64,000 nt of DNA. Origin: Corythucha ciliata. Taxonomy: Eukaryota; Arthropoda; Insecta; Hemiptera; Tingidae. Position numbers and translations under genes: made by a program. This document shows positions 9,981 to 22,590 of the stretch, piece after piece. The notes beneath the pieces are model-generated. The model searched no databases. It was not told the DNA's origin and saw only the letters and a program-made list of their open reading frames with translations. The stretch lies in NCBI GenBank assembly GCA_038030265.1, contig CM075941.1, positions 41,168,164 through 41,232,163 on the forward strand, in the 5' to 3' direction. Position 1 is the stretch's first letter, and the number at the start of each line of letters is the position of its first letter.

Positions 9981-10790
9981 CATAATCAGTGCACTAGCGG
10001 TTGACAAACGAACAGGCATTGACTGGTAACAACGTCCACATGTCACTGAACGTCGTTGCGGGATCGGGACTGCTTGATCAAACGGGTGGCGGCGGCCTAG
10101 TCCGCGCGTTCAAATATCCAAATAGCGGAAAAGATGAGCGAGGATCGTGACTTTCAAAGTATGAATAAATCAGAAAGTACCCGGCCTTCTATTTTTTTTT
10201 CTTTCTATAAACGTAATTAAAGCGCCACCAAGTGTGTTCAATATTCGAAGCCCGACGTTGTTCGTAATTCCAATTCACCGCGCTTATGCGCTGGCAACCG
10301 ACGAAGCACACGTTTACTTAAATTGTAAAGACGTGTCGAAGCAAAAGGCTCATGAAAGTGAAGCGAGGAGAACTGAAACATGTAAGAAAAGTGGCCGTTA
10401 TACGTGAAACAATAGAGAGGACGTCACTTGAGAATTAATCTTTGAAATGTGGCCGGCTGACGAAGAAGGCAAAACCATGCGAACGCGAGTGTATATCAGT
10501 AGACACGCATCAAGGTCCAATGAAAGTGTGGTATTTTCATCGCAATTGCATTTTATGTCCTAATGAAATAATGTCCGACTCGAGGTGCCAAGCGCAAATG
10601 GTTTGCCATCTATGAACCTTGGACCCGAGAGAGGCTCCACTTATGAAATAACGTTGTTTTTTCTTCTTCGCGTCTGCCTAAAATCTTCCTATTACCTTCA
10701 CCACTATATGCACGCTGTAAAGATGATCAGAATTTGAAAGGATTTCTTTGGATTCGTCTTATGTAAATATTCGAAGTGAAGGGAGAAAGA

Positions 10791-10796
<6 letters not shown>

Positions 10797-10825
<29 letters not shown>
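10797..10825 (+). repeat. Poly-A run (29 A)
   Basis: Uninterrupted A tract. No retroposon body is recognised directly upstream. Confidence 0.9.
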
Positions 10826-10827
<2 letters not shown>

Positions 10828-12568
10828 AGAAACAAAATCGGGGGCATTAACTAAAAGGCAAGGCCAATTTTCGTAGGCAAATGAGCCAAGATATCTATAG
10901 GAAATATAGGCACAGCTTGTTATGGGAGTGGAAAGGTGTTGTGCTGATTGAACAGGTGGCCTACCAGGCTTTTAATTTTAATTTTAACAAAAGACTACGG
11001 AACTACGTGCCACACGAACGATAAGGGGATGTTATTAACTGGGTAATATTTATGCTCAAGATTAAGGTAAAGTGGGGGAGAGAGCCTTTTCAATTCGTGT
11101 AGAGTTTGTCTTGAAGTATTCTTCCTGTTTCCAACTTTGTACCTTGTATTGAAAAGCTTTAAATCTTTAGTTCAGTAATTTTTCCCGAACAGACTTCATC
11201 TATTTCACGCAAAAATGTGAATAGACCGAGAAAATCAAACTAATTACTCTATTCTTCGTGATTTTTCACGATTCCTTTCTTATGGTATAAAGACCTTTAT
11301 CCTTCCTCGCCCAAAGATTGATAAATAGCTTTTAGCTCGTCTTCAATGAATCAACCTTCCCTATCCTTCTGCCTATAACTTGAGGTGAATGTAACGTGAA
11401 GAAATTCCACCAAACGCTCTCACTACCTTCCAACGTTTTATAAGCGATTCCCCCCCCCCGCCCGTGTCGATATATTTAGTCTTAATAACTGCCAAAACGT
11501 TGGCTCCTCTCACTCTTGCGAAATGTGCTCATCAAACGGTGATCAATTTATCTTCGATCCTTTAAGTTTGAGAGGGAAGGGGGGGGGCATAACTTTTTGA
11601 CGACCTTGAGTCGAGGCTGTACCGGTGGTGTGGCGCAAGTAAAATCCTATAGTGGGTAATCATCTTTGGAGCAGGCTACTGTGCGCACGTCCCGATTGCT
11701 TCCATAAAGAGTGTTAACAAAATACTAAATTTTGATTTGGATTTAAGCTCTTAAGTTTAGCTTACGGCTTTGCGGAACCTGAACGTCGAGAGCCTCAATC
11801 AATTTATTATTATTATTATTATTTTTTATTTTCATTTTTCAAGACAACCCTGTCATTTAAATGAGGTGAGATGATCGCTGTGATACAAGCGTTAATCTTC
11901 TTAAGTCTTTGAGATTTTCAAGGTTTAAACCGGATAAATTTAGACTTTCATAATGCAGCCCAATGGCTCATAACATTAGTCTCTCCTTCATAAATCTTAC
12001 GATTAGGTGAGTTCCTTAATAGAACTTTATTCCATGCTAAAAACATTCAAAATTATGGGTTTTCGATAAACATGCCTCTTTTTGTAGACACCAGAGAGAG
12101 TGAAAAACGCTTTCCGTTAAGGAAAAACGCGAGTATATAAAATGTAGAAACAAAATCCCGAGCGACATAGTTAGGAACCCCACCCCCCCTCAATTCAACC
12201 ACCAACTACATACATCGCAGAATAGCGCGAGATGAAAGTAATAGCGCTCGACGAACTTGGCCTGGAAATGGTAAATCCGCCGTGGGATTCTACCTTGCAT
12301 TACATACGAAGGATGCTCCACCCCCACCGCCGCCGCCACCACCACTCATAAAAAAAGAATCCTCTACATCTTTTGACAACCACCAACTTTGCCTTCTTCG
12401 CGCGGTGCTTTTGTAAATAGCACGAACGGCGAATCAGGTGGGATGGAAGGGCGGGGGTGAGGGTCTATACCCCTCTGAATGAAAGCGAATCGCTTCCATC
12501 CCGACGTTACTGTACTCTTTACCGCTATAGGATTAACTGCTTCTGCCCCGAGACTCGCGTTCTTTACT

Positions 12569-12615
12569 ATTGTTGTTGTTGTTGCTGTTGTTGTTTTTGT
12601 TATTGTTGTTGCTGC
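12569..12615 (+). repeat. GTT-rich trinucleotide repeat
   Basis: TTGTTGTTGTTGCTGTTGTT and similar runs create a low-complexity valine-rich frame on the plus strand. Confidence 0.8.
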
Positions 12616-12914
12616 TGGTGTCGTTATTTTTAATGGTTTTTTTTGCTCTCCCTGCTATTTATTTGTATTCTTTACCACGTGTACCCTCCGGAAGGATTAC
12701 TGTTCTACCTAATCTTTAAAGGTAAGCCACAGCCGAATTATTTTCGATATTTTTAAGGCCCAAGCTTTCCCCGAATGTAAAAAATTATGTTGATTATCGA
12801 GTGGTAAACGGAAATCAGGAAAAAATGTCATCCGGTGCAGACCCAGTCAGCCCAGGGCGGAAATCTCTATAATATTCTCTGAATAAACAAGGAATATAAT
12901 TTTTATAAATCGAC

Positions 12915-15900
12915 TATAATAAAGACTTTTTCACAACTTTAGCCACCAATTTCCATTTTAGCCATGAATTTCTGTTTTTTTTTTTCTCGTTTCTAGCCAA
13001 ATATGCTACCAGGAACCGCGTAATTGGCGCTTTTTAAAAACAATTTTAGCAAAAAAAACCCGTTTTTCTCAATTTCAACAGTGAATCAGCAGCCCCCCCC
13101 CCCTATCATAATTTTTATGAATTACCCCGATATTTTTCTCAATTGTATCCAGAATTGTCTCCAGAAACCGCGAATTGGCATTTTTGCAATTTTACCCACG
13201 AATTATCGATTTTTTCCAGTTTTCGTCGTTCGCGAATTAGCACTTTTCCTCAATTTTATCCGCGAATTAGCATTTTTTTCACTTTTGGCCGCAAATTAGC
13301 GAGTTTGTTGAAATTTTTGCACACAAATTTGCTGGTTTTCGCTATTTTTGTAGCGAATGAGCGTTTTTTCTCAAATTAAGCCGCGAATTACCGTTTTTCT
13401 CGACTATTAAACATATCGTTTTTCCCCCCACTATTATAGCAATGACTTGGCGCTTGCTCTCGATTTCATCCCCGCATTTCTACTTCGTCTCATTATTGTG
13501 GCCACAATTCAAAGTTTTTATAACTTTTAACTGCGAATTTGCAATTTGTTTCAGTTTTAGTCGTGAATTAGCGCCTTTTCTCCATTCAAACCTCTCCGCG
13601 CGAATCAGAGATTTTTCTGAATTTTGGCCGCGACTTTGCAGTTATTCTAAATTTTAGCTGCGAATGAGCGCTTATCCTCAAATTAGGCCGCAGCCGCGAA
13701 TCAACCCCGTTCTCAGCTTTCGTCGCGATTTACCCTTTTTCTCAACTTTTTGCCAAGAATTATCGCATTTTCACGCAAATTGGAACTTTTTCTCTATTTT
13801 ACCCTCGACTTTGGCCTTTTATACATAATATTAGCCGTGATGAGTCAACATTTTTCTAATGTTCAGCTGCGACTTTGCATTTTTTTTTTTTATCATTATT
13901 AGTCGCGAATCGGGGTTCTCTCATTATTATCCGCAAATTAGCAGTTTTATTTTACTTTATCCACGAATTAGCAAGTTTTCTCTCAATTTCTGCACCGAAT
14001 TTACAGTTTTCCCCAGTTTTAGCTTTCGTGTGAACGCTTTTTCTCAAATTTAGCCACGGATAAGCGGGTTCCTCAGCTTTATAGCCCCGATTCACAGTTT
14101 TTCTCAACGTTTGTCAAAATTACAGCTTTTTCTCTATTTTAGCCAGCACAAAGTTAGCAGCTGTTTTCACTTTTTTCTGTTTTCAGCCACGAATAAGCAT
14201 CTTTTCTCAATTTTAGCCGTGAATTGCACTTCCTTCCAATTTCGCGAACTTTTATTTATTTTTCTTCTGCTTCTTTTCTAATTTCTAGCAGCAAGTTCGT
14301 AACTTTTCTTGTACTTCAATCGCGAGTTAGCGTGTTTATTTAAATTTTATCACCGGATGAGCAGTTTTTTTTTCACTTTTAGCGTTGAATTAGCGAGTTT
14401 TCACAGGTACAGCTGCTAATTTTCACTTTTTATCCATTTTAACTGCGAATATATTCGCTTTTCTCAAATTGAAGCTCAAATTAGCGTGTTTGTTAGCTCT
14501 TAGCCGCGATTCACCGTTTTTCTCAACTTTTAGCCGTGGATTAGCGGCGTCTCTTCTCCATCCTCTCCCTCTCGTGAATTTCAGTTTTTTATTTATTTTA
14601 GCCACAAGTTACCAGTTTCTTCTACTTACTGCTATGACTTACCGCTTTTTCTTAACCTTTTCTATAAATTGGCACTTTTTCTCTATTTTACCCGTGAATT
14701 AGCACTTTTTCTTAAATTAAGCCACGAATTACCGTTTTTATCATTAGGACCTTTTCTCAATTTTCATTGTCACATTAAGGCTTATTCTCTATTTTAGCAC
14801 CAAATTTACGTTTTAAATTTGGTCTCAATTTTAGCCGCAATTACCGTTTTTCCAATTTATAGCCACGAATACAACGAAATTCATCTTTTTTTTTTTCAAC
14901 TTTTGCCGTGAATTAACGCTTTCTCTCAATTCTAGCCGCAAACTTGCTCTTCTAAATTTTAACCTCGAATTAACCTTTTTCCAATTTCTTGCCACGACTT
15001 AGCAATTTTTTTTTTGTTCACTTTCACCCGAGCATTGGCGTGTTTCTCAGCTTTAGCCGCGATTTACTATTTTTTCTTAACTTTTTGCCGTGAATTAGCG
15101 GCTTTTCTCTAGCGGCTTCCCTAGTGAATTAGTGCTTTTCTCTATTTTAGCCACAAGGTTAGCAATTTCTTCAAATTTAAGCCAACTGCTTATAAGCGGT
15201 TATTTGTAGAATTTGCATCTTTTCTAAATTTGAGCAGTGAATTAGCACTTTTTCCCATATTAACTCGTTTTTTTGACCGCTAATTAGCAGTTTTTTCTAC
15301 TTTTAGCCATGAATTAGTGATTTTTTCTCAATTTTAGCCGGAATTACCGTTTTTATAATGCCGCGAATTGAGAATTTTTCTCAACTTTGGCCGCGAATTC
15401 TCGTTTTTCCTAAATTCTAGCTGAAACCTTGCACTTACCAACTTTAGCCGCGAATTACCGTTTTTTCAATTTATAGCCACGAATACAACGAAATTCATCT
15501 TTTTTTTTTCAACTTTTGCCGTGAATTAACGCTTTCTCTCAATTCTAGCCGCAAACTTGCTCTTCTAAATTTTAACCGCGAATTAACCTTTTTTCAATTT
15601 CTTGCCACGACTTAGCAATTTTTTTTTGTTTACTTTCAGCTGAGCATTGGCGTGTTTCTCAGCTTTAGCCGCGATTTACAATTTTTTCTTAACTTTTTGC
15701 CGTGAATTAGCGGCTTTTCTCTAGCGGCTTCCCTAGTGAATTAGTGCTTTTCTCTATTTTAGCCACAAGGTTAGCAGTTTCTTCAAATTTAAGCCAACTG
15801 CTTATAAGCGGTTATTTGAAGAATTTGCATCTTTTCTAAATTTGAGCAGTGAATTTAGCACTTTTTCCCATATTAGTTCGTTTTTTTGACCACTAATTAG

Positions 15901-17590
15901 CAGTTTTTTCTACTTTTAGCCATGAATTAGAGATTTTTTCTCAATTTTAGCCGGAATTACTGTTTTTATAATGCCGCGAATTGAGCGTTTTCCTAAACTT
16001 TGGCCGCGAATTCTCGTTTTTTTCTAAATTCTAGCTGCAACCTTGCACTTACCAAATTTAGCCGCGAATTACCGTTTTTTCAATTTTTAGCAATATTTTT
16101 TCACTTTCAGTAGTGAATTTTCACTCCTCACTTTTAGCGACCAATGAGCGCTTTTTCTCAAATTATGCCTAGAATTGGCGTATTTTTCATCATTAACCGC
16201 GATTGACCGATTTTTTTTTTTTTTTTCAAGCGAATCCGTGATTTAAAGTTTTTTCTAATTTCAATTTTCCGTGAATTAGAGCTACTTCTTCTCTAATACA
16301 GTTGCAAGGTTAGCCGTTTTTAACTTTTAGCCTTAAGCTAGCGAAGTTTCTAAATTTTAGCCGCAAATTAGCAGTTTTTCTCAATTTTAGCCGCCAATTG
16401 TTTCTCAATTTCAGCCATAATTTATCTCTTTCAATTATTACGTTCCGCGAATTCACTGATTCTCTCAAATTGACCCGCGAATTAGCGTTTTTCACCGTTT
16501 TGGCTGCGAATGAACGCTTTATCTCAATTTTAAGCTGAAAATTAGTCACAATTTAGTCAGTTTTAGCCAAAATTTGTGTTTTTTCTCCATTTTAGTTACT
16601 AAGTTACCTCTTGCCTCGAGAAACCACGAATTGGCATTCTCTCTGCCACTTTTATTTTTTAAATATTTTTTTGCTTTTTGCCATGAATTAGCGCTTTTCG
16701 ACTATTTCAGCCACGAATATTGGAGATATTGGAGTTTTTTCTACAAAATTTTTAACATTTTTGTGCCGCGTACTTCCCACAACACGATTAGCCGCCTAAT
16801 AAGGACCAAAAGAAACTTGGGCCTAGCGTATTTTCTCGATTTCAGCCGGATGTTGCCTTCAAATACCTCGAATTTGTGTATTCATCTTAATTTTAGAAAC
16901 AAATGTGCGCATGTATTAATATTATCCAAAAATCGACTTTTTAAATCCAAAAAATCTATTAAAAAAAAATAAAAAAAAAAATAGCTGTGAATTTGCAATT
17001 TTTTCAATTTTAGCCGCAAATTAGCGTTTTTTCTCATTTTTATGTGAGAATTAGCAGTTCTTTCACTTTTAGCAGTGAATAAGCGGGATTTATTAATTTC
17101 AGCCACGAATATGCAGTTTCAATCAATTTTAGCTGCATATTATTCCTCAATGTCAGCCATAAATCACAGCTTTTACCCAATTTTAACCACGAATTAGCAG
17201 ATATTCACAATTTTAGCCAATATTTACAGCGTTTACTCAATTTTGGCAGCGAATTTGCAGATATTCTCAAATTGATCAGCTAATTAGCGTTTTTCGTCAA
17301 TTTAGCTGCAAATAAACGCTTTATCTCGATTTTAGCCGGAAATTAGCGGGTTTTTCCAGTTTGAGGCACTGATTTGCGGATTTTTTCAAATAGATCCGCG
17401 TATTGTCGTTTTTTCTTCATTTCAGCTTCGCGATTCACGGTCTTTTCCCAAAAAAATTTTAGACGCGAATCATTTCTAAATGTTAGCCGGGAAGTACCAC
17501 TTTTACGCGTATTTTCTTCATTTTAACAGGAAAGTCGCCTTCGGATAACACAGATGGGAATATTCATCTTAATTTTAGCGGCAAATGAGC
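12915..17590 (+). repeat. Largest family A minisatellite array
   Basis: About 4.7 kb of units close to AATTTTAGCCGCGAATTAGC / GCTTTTTCTC, about 30 bp each, with substitutions and small indels in nearly every unit. Many units drop or gain T in the T tract. The array contains a 614-bp tandem duplication. Open frames across it change frame with every indel and read as F/S/R/I-rich peptides, so I treat none as genes. I see no inverted-repeat ends bounding it. Confidence 0.9.
14832..16060 (+). repeat. Tandem 614-bp higher-order duplication in A array
   Basis: The irregular series of units from about 14832 to 15445 recurs at 15446-16060. Landmarks such as AGCCACGAATACAACGAAAT (14861 and 15475) and AAGCCAACTGCTTATAAGCG (about 15179 and 15791) keep an offset near 614 bp. 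The two copies are far more alike than neighbouring 30-bp units are, so this duplication is recent relative to the array. Confidence 0.85.
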
Positions 17591-20345
17591 GCCGGTGAGC
17601 ATCGAAGTGCACAGCGCGGAGCACTCTGATTGGTTCAGGCCCACAGCTCAGTTTTTGTAAAGCTTGCATGTGAAGGCGGCTTTAGTCGCGTTCAAAATTT
17701 TAGCTGCTTTAAAAGGACCTACAGAACTGGAGCGATGAGCGTGTATTCGAGCCAAATCGCCGTCCAACCGGATACCAAATTTCAAACGTTCCAAACATCC
17801 ATGAATAAAAACATAAAAATCCCCAGGTTTTCCATGTTGAACGGATGCCCGGGCGGTACGCTACTGGACCTGATACAAAATGAATTGTATGTCCGTTCCT
17901 TATAGGAGCTCGTAAGAAATTAACGGTAAGGTCTCGTTTTTCGTATTTTATTGCAGAGCTAACGGTACTCGAGGTTCTTTTTATACAAATAAAAGTTCTT
18001 TCATTTGTCATCTCTTTGGTTAATCACAGCGGCAGCCATTCGGCACACTTCGCTAATTTCACCCATTCATGTTTGTAACAATACGTTTGAAAATGAAGTG
18101 AACAATTACGGGACAACACCTAGAAATGAATACTCCGAGTTGTAGAGGCAAATCTGGCATACTTTTGAAGTCAATGCGTCACTATTGTTTAACGGAAATC
18201 TAATATGAAACGAATGCCTAATATAAAATCCTTTTCGTCACCTTATCGCAGCCATGGCTCACCCAGTAGCGGCTTATAATTTCGAACTCCTATAGAAACC
18301 CTATACACTCAATAAGGACACGAAAATGCTAATTTTTTGATAGAGAGGATTATACATATAGTAAGCCTCTCACCCCTCCCCGGCGTTGGAAATATGATAC
18401 ACATGTTAGAGTTTCACACCTTGGATCACTGAAGATTATACCGCGTCACCCCTTCCCATCATTCCCGCATATAAATTAACAATTTTTTTTTGTATCCCTT
18501 TTTCTACATTATTGGCTAAGCCTCGATCTATTTATACCACCGTTTTAATATCGCGTTTTACAATTTGCTTTGTGCATCCAAACGACAGTATTTTCTCGTA
18601 CGATGAATAACAAATTACGGTAATTTTCCATCAACCCCTTACTTAAAACAAGTGTTTTCCCTGAGGCCTCACCTTCCTTCCCTCTCATAAAAATTATAAA
18701 ACATAAATTGTATCAGGTCTCGACATCCTAAGTAACGGCTCTCACTTATAATTATAAGCGCGTGGCGGCGGCGCATTTTCTTAGACCTTATCACGGCGTT
18801 TTTGTTTGTTTTAAAACGCCAACTATACGGATCTGGTTTTGCACCCTATCCCCGCCTTTATAATTAATATGTTTTAAAAAATTATGGATTTTGTTGTTGG
18901 AAAGATGAGGAAAATAATTGAGCCATTAGCCTTGATGGGTTCCACTTCAAACTCGTATAGTTCAAAAGTTTTTTTTTTGTTTTGTTTTTGTGAATACTTT
19001 TTTTTAAATAATTGACCATTTTATGATTATGAGTTTTTTAAAAAAAAGTGTTCTAACCTTTTTAACAGATTTATTCTAGCGGTAGTGAGAGAGCAAGGTT
19101 GGAATAATTAACCATCAAAATTAAATTTTCTCATCTAGCGGGCACATAGTGGTAGTTTTTCCAAAGCGATAGCCCGAGGCTTCTATACCATCTTATCTCG
19201 CATCTCCTAATTATGCGATCACAGTCAGTAGAATGAAATTAGTCTAGTGGTATGCGCCGGTAGGGCGTATTTCTTATTTATAAGCTGAAAAAAATATAAT
19301 TTTTCTTGCGTGCACTATTACTTGAAAGTGGGAATAGTTGTACAGAAAACTAGTAAGAAGGTTTGGAAAGATTTGAAATTGTTCAAGAGCGTCCCACTCG
19401 TTTCGAATTGAACCCGTGGGAATAATAATTTCACTCTAAGCGCGAATTTAAATCACCGAGAGGTTGACAAATTAATCACGCTGGTTGTATGCAAATGGAA
19501 AGTATTAAGGAATACCGCTTGAAACATCCTTGAATCTTTCCCTGCTCAGCCCTTAGGAAATTATGAATTTAATAATCCATCTATTTAGTTAAGTTCAAGT
19601 TCATAATTTAACAGGATGTTGGGATTTAAACCAATGAAAAGAAAAATCTTATCTTTTTCAGTGCATGGTTAATGAAAGGGGAAAAATTAACGCGTTTAAA
19701 ATAACTGTAATGACTAACAACATATAGTTGAAAAAGAGGTGTTTCAAATCACGCTTTACTACCATTAATAGACAAAGTTAATAGCCGTTTCTATATATGT
19801 ATAAGATCAAAAACGTAACGCATTAAAAAGGTATAGGAAGTGGGGTGTGGGTACCTATATCGATCTAATAAATAATTGATTAAATAAGATGAGCGTTTCG
19901 CGTTTTCAGTGGTTTCTCAACGACAAATGACAACAAAATTTCTCCACTCCGCCGTGGGCGAGTGAGGTCCGCTCGCGTCAAGGCATTTCCTTTGGTTTGG
20001 CGGTGGGCCGGTGACCACGGCAAAATTCGCGGGGCCACGTCAAACAATTATTAATGTTTTTGTCACGGCGGATAAGCGGAGAAAAGTACCGGAATCACCG
20101 GGGAGAACTCCTTCAACTGCTCGTCTATGATACAATGTACCGATTTCAAAGTGTTCCAATCTGGGCCAAACGCGGTTGATGTGTCCCTCTCTGACTATGC
20201 TCAAAACTGACGAGTTCAGGTGATGGTCACCTGCGGTATCACTGGGCGGTCCTACTCGTATCAGGGCTCAGGGTGGAAATCTCCAAAAGGCCCCCAAGTC
20301 TCTACAACGAGTAATATAAACCCCGAGGTTATTGGTAACCTTTAA
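17590..20345. other. Low-copy DNA, no gene recognised
   Basis: A 91-codon plus-strand frame (17630-17905) and an overlapping minus frame (17709-18011) show no family features that I know. The rest is AT-rich with short homopolymers. No tRNA-like or rRNA-like sequence is visible. Confidence 0.5.
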
Positions 20346-20347
20346 AA

Positions 20348-20544
20348 CGGTCGTCCATTGGAAGCGTCTGCGAGCGGCGCTACACCTCGTGACGATGACC
20401 GTATACATTCCAAAGGTCAAATAAAAGACGGCATCGTCCACTGCAGGTTTAGCTGCAGGGAATTCAATTTGAGCCTTTTTGAATGTACGCTCGTTGTCGC
20501 GCGTTGTAGCGCCGCTCGAAAACGCTTCCAGTGGACGGCCGGCC
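20348..20544. mobile_element. Palindromic MITE, copy 1 (TCCA.TGGAAGCG ends)
   Basis: The ends are GGTCGTCCATTGGAAGCG and, inverted, GGCCGTCCACTGGAAGCG. They are followed by long subterminal inverted repeats with GAGCGGCGCTACA and ACGAGCGTACATTC. A second copy is at 44380-44567 with the same internal GTCCACTGCAGG..TTAGC landmark. It abuts the 3' end of the R1-like pseudogene. Confidence 0.75.
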
Positions 20545-20569
20545 TTGAGGTCTTTTCCTTATTTTAGCC

Positions 20570-22590
20570 CTCTGCCGAGATTCCTTAAGATTCGGCCAGC
20601 ACCTCACCCGTCCCCGGGTCTTATCTGGCCTGCGCCTCACCTTTGGTCCGGAAAGTTCCCGACAGAGAAGGCCCCTTCTCTCAACCCCAAACCGCTTTGC
20701 CACGGCTAGTGACCAGCTAGCCGTGCCCGCTGTGGACCACGTGGAGGTGGGTTGCGGGGCTGAGAGTGTTGGTACTCTCTCCGAGGAGAGCGCATCACGG
20801 GCCTTTCCGAGTAGGGAAGGTAACCCTACTCGGTTTCCGATCCGGGCAGAGGCGATGGCTCTGCGCCTGGCATGTCCGGCCCTAGTCCCCTGCGCACCAG
20901 TCAGGCGCGCAAGAAGGTCAGGAGCCGGTCGGGAGCCGACTAACTCGGGTCGTCCGGTGGACCCCTTTCCCCCCACTGCGAGCGGCGAATATCGTCGTAC
21001 AGCCTACAGTTGCGCAACACATGCTCGGCGGCCTCCTCCTCACCACAGGGGCAATGAGGAGAGTCTTGCCGCCGGAAGAACCAGAGCTTTCCACTGAACG
21101 AGCCATGCCCGGTCAGGACCGACGTGGCGGCATGCTCAAGGGTAAACCACTTGGCACGCTCCAGCCGAGTCCGGACATCAGGCAAGAACCCGAACAACTG
21201 GCGTCCTGTGCTACTGCTAGCCCAGCGCCCCTGCCAAGCCTCAATCACTAATTGATCGAGCAGGCGGAGCCCCCATGGCTCTCCCCACTCATCCACCCGA
21301 TGTGCACCCACGCATCGAGCAGGAGGTCGGCCAGGGGGGTCCCGATCAAGACCTGCAGAGCGTCCGAGCTAACAGTCCGGTAAGCCTTAGCCACCCGGAT
21401 AAGTGACTGCCGCTTCAGGCTGCAAACCTTACGCCGCTGCACCTTGGTGGGGTGGTACCATCTATAGGTCGCGCCATATAGGAGCGTTGGGATCACCAAC
21501 GCCCTGTAATAATTGGCTTGACACTGGTAGTCCGCACCCCACACGTTCCCCGCGACTTACCTACACAGGCCAAACGCCTATACAGGCCTATACTCCAACT
21601 TACCACCAACCAACTGCGGCCCAGCACTCCGATTCTTATTTATTTCTACACTAAGGTGACGGCCCTGCCCGACCACCGTCAAACGCACTCCCCGGTAGGC
21701 CACAACCAGAGCTTAGGCCACCAGATATGGAGTCGAACGCCCCCTGAATGTCAAGCAGGACCTCCCCCCCCCCCGAGCCTTGTATCTCACCCACGGGGCC
21801 TCAGCGAGGGACTGGAGAGCGTCCAACGCCATCTCAGTCGAGCCCCCCCTTATCCCACCAAATTGCCGAGGGTGGAGGATCTCACCGAGCTAAGGCTCCA
21901 TTCTGGCAAGGATCAGGCGCTCCAACACCTTACTTTCACACGTAAGGAGGCTTATTGGCCTGTAGCTACCCGGGTGCGTCGGGTCGCGGTCGGTGACTTA
22001 AGGAGTAACCAAACGACGGCCGTCCGCCACCCCACCGGGAAGTACCCCTCCGATAGACAGTGGCTATAGAGGCCCAGATAGGCCCCAACCACATATCTGC
22101 CGGCAGCTTCCCCAGCATTTCATTTGACACCCCGGTGAGCCCGGGTGCCCGCCCCAAAGCCACCTTCCTTAACGCCTCCTCCATCTCTTTCACCGAAAAC
22201 CATGGGCTCCCCGCCGTTTGAGCGGGGACCCTCGCTTCCTCTCTCACCAGCCTCTCCCCAGGGCTATCCTCCTCGGACGCATCACGCGGGAAGACACCTC
22301 TCAGGAGTACCCCACCGCGACCCGCCTCAATGAACGAAAGGGCATCCGGGGATTTGGGCCTCCCGACAGCCACCCCGTAAGGGACACCCTAAGGGTTCGC
22401 CGACAGGCCCTCCTCCTCGAACGCCCGCCAGGAATCGGCCCCTTGTCCTTTGGAAGGCACGGCGAAGTCGCCGCGCTCTCGCGGAGAGGGCCGCAATCTC
22501 CACCGTCCACCAGGGGGTTGTTCCTTTTTCGCCTACCAACACGCACGGGATCGTGTCCGAGGCAGCCCCAACCCAATTTAATTTAAATGG
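20570..22590 (-). mobile_element. R1-clade non-LTR retrotransposon, 5'-truncated and broken
   Basis: This GC-rich block (unlike its AT-rich neighbours) reads on the minus strand as the downstream half of an R1-type ORF2. In order it has an endonuclease-RT linker, the start of reverse transcriptase, motif A, then after a gap the RT tail and the C-terminal zinc-knuckle region, and a presumed 3' UTR (20570-20940). The 5' end stops at a family B array near 22590, so ORF1 and endonuclease are absent. R1-clade elements are known mainly from arthropods. No 28S rDNA is seen at either side, so this is not at the classical R1 target. Confidence 0.85.
20940..22542 (-). pseudogene. R1-type ORF2 remnant (RT and C-terminal domain)
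   Basis: Visible blocks from high to low coordinate: TTPWWTVEIAAL at about 22500 (linker); SPWFSVKEMEEAL and RAPGLTGVSNEML at about 22150-22250; PGSYRPISLL and VLERLILARMEP followed by an in-frame stop at about 21890-21960; IRGGSTEMALDALQSL and LLDIQGAFDS (RT motif A) at about 21730-21860; ALVIPTLLYGA at about 21500; ASSSTGRQLFGFLPDV, SVLTGHGSF and a CPCG..H..C knuckle at 21000-21210. The reading frame shifts several times. Between motif A and the RT tail, the part that should hold the catalytic DD pair is missing. The protein would have performed target-primed reverse transcription; this copy is dead. Confidence 0.8.

Larger units (their letters stand above)
9990..12890. other. Low-copy DNA with simple repeats, no gene recognised
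   Basis: This is one of the longer stretches without minisatellites. I checked both strands for long frames, tRNA-like boxes and transposon ends. It has a 29-A run at 10797-10825, an (ATT)n run near 11807-11822, a CCGCCGCC/CCACCACC stretch near 12320-12350 and GTT repeats near 12570-12615. The frame over the GTT repeats encodes only V, A and I and is not a credible gene. Exons of a host gene could be hidden here. Confidence 0.55.

Noticed and set aside
12479..12712. Valine-rich 77-codon frame resembling a signal or membrane peptide
   Set aside because: It is produced by GTT trinucleotide repeats.
13024..16972. Several plus-strand frames with F/S/R-rich peptides
   Set aside because: They run through family A repeats and shift frame with each unit indel; the peptides mirror the 30-bp period.
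12915..17590. CRISPR-like appearance (about 30-bp units in long arrays)
   Set aside because: There are no conserved repeats separated by unique spacers; units are contiguous and diverged, and the setting is eukaryotic with no cas genes.
17630..18011. Overlapping frames of 91 and 100 codons on opposite strands
   Set aside because: No recognisable motifs in either, and mutual overlap means at most one could be real.
20464..20976. 170-codon minus-strand frame next to the R1-like remnant
   Set aside because: It has arginine-rich low-similarity sequence and lies downstream of the R1 C-terminal domain in a GC-rich 3' UTR; probably not coding.
21403..22069. Plus-strand frames over the R1-like block
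   Set aside because: They are antisense shadows of the minus-strand RT remnant.
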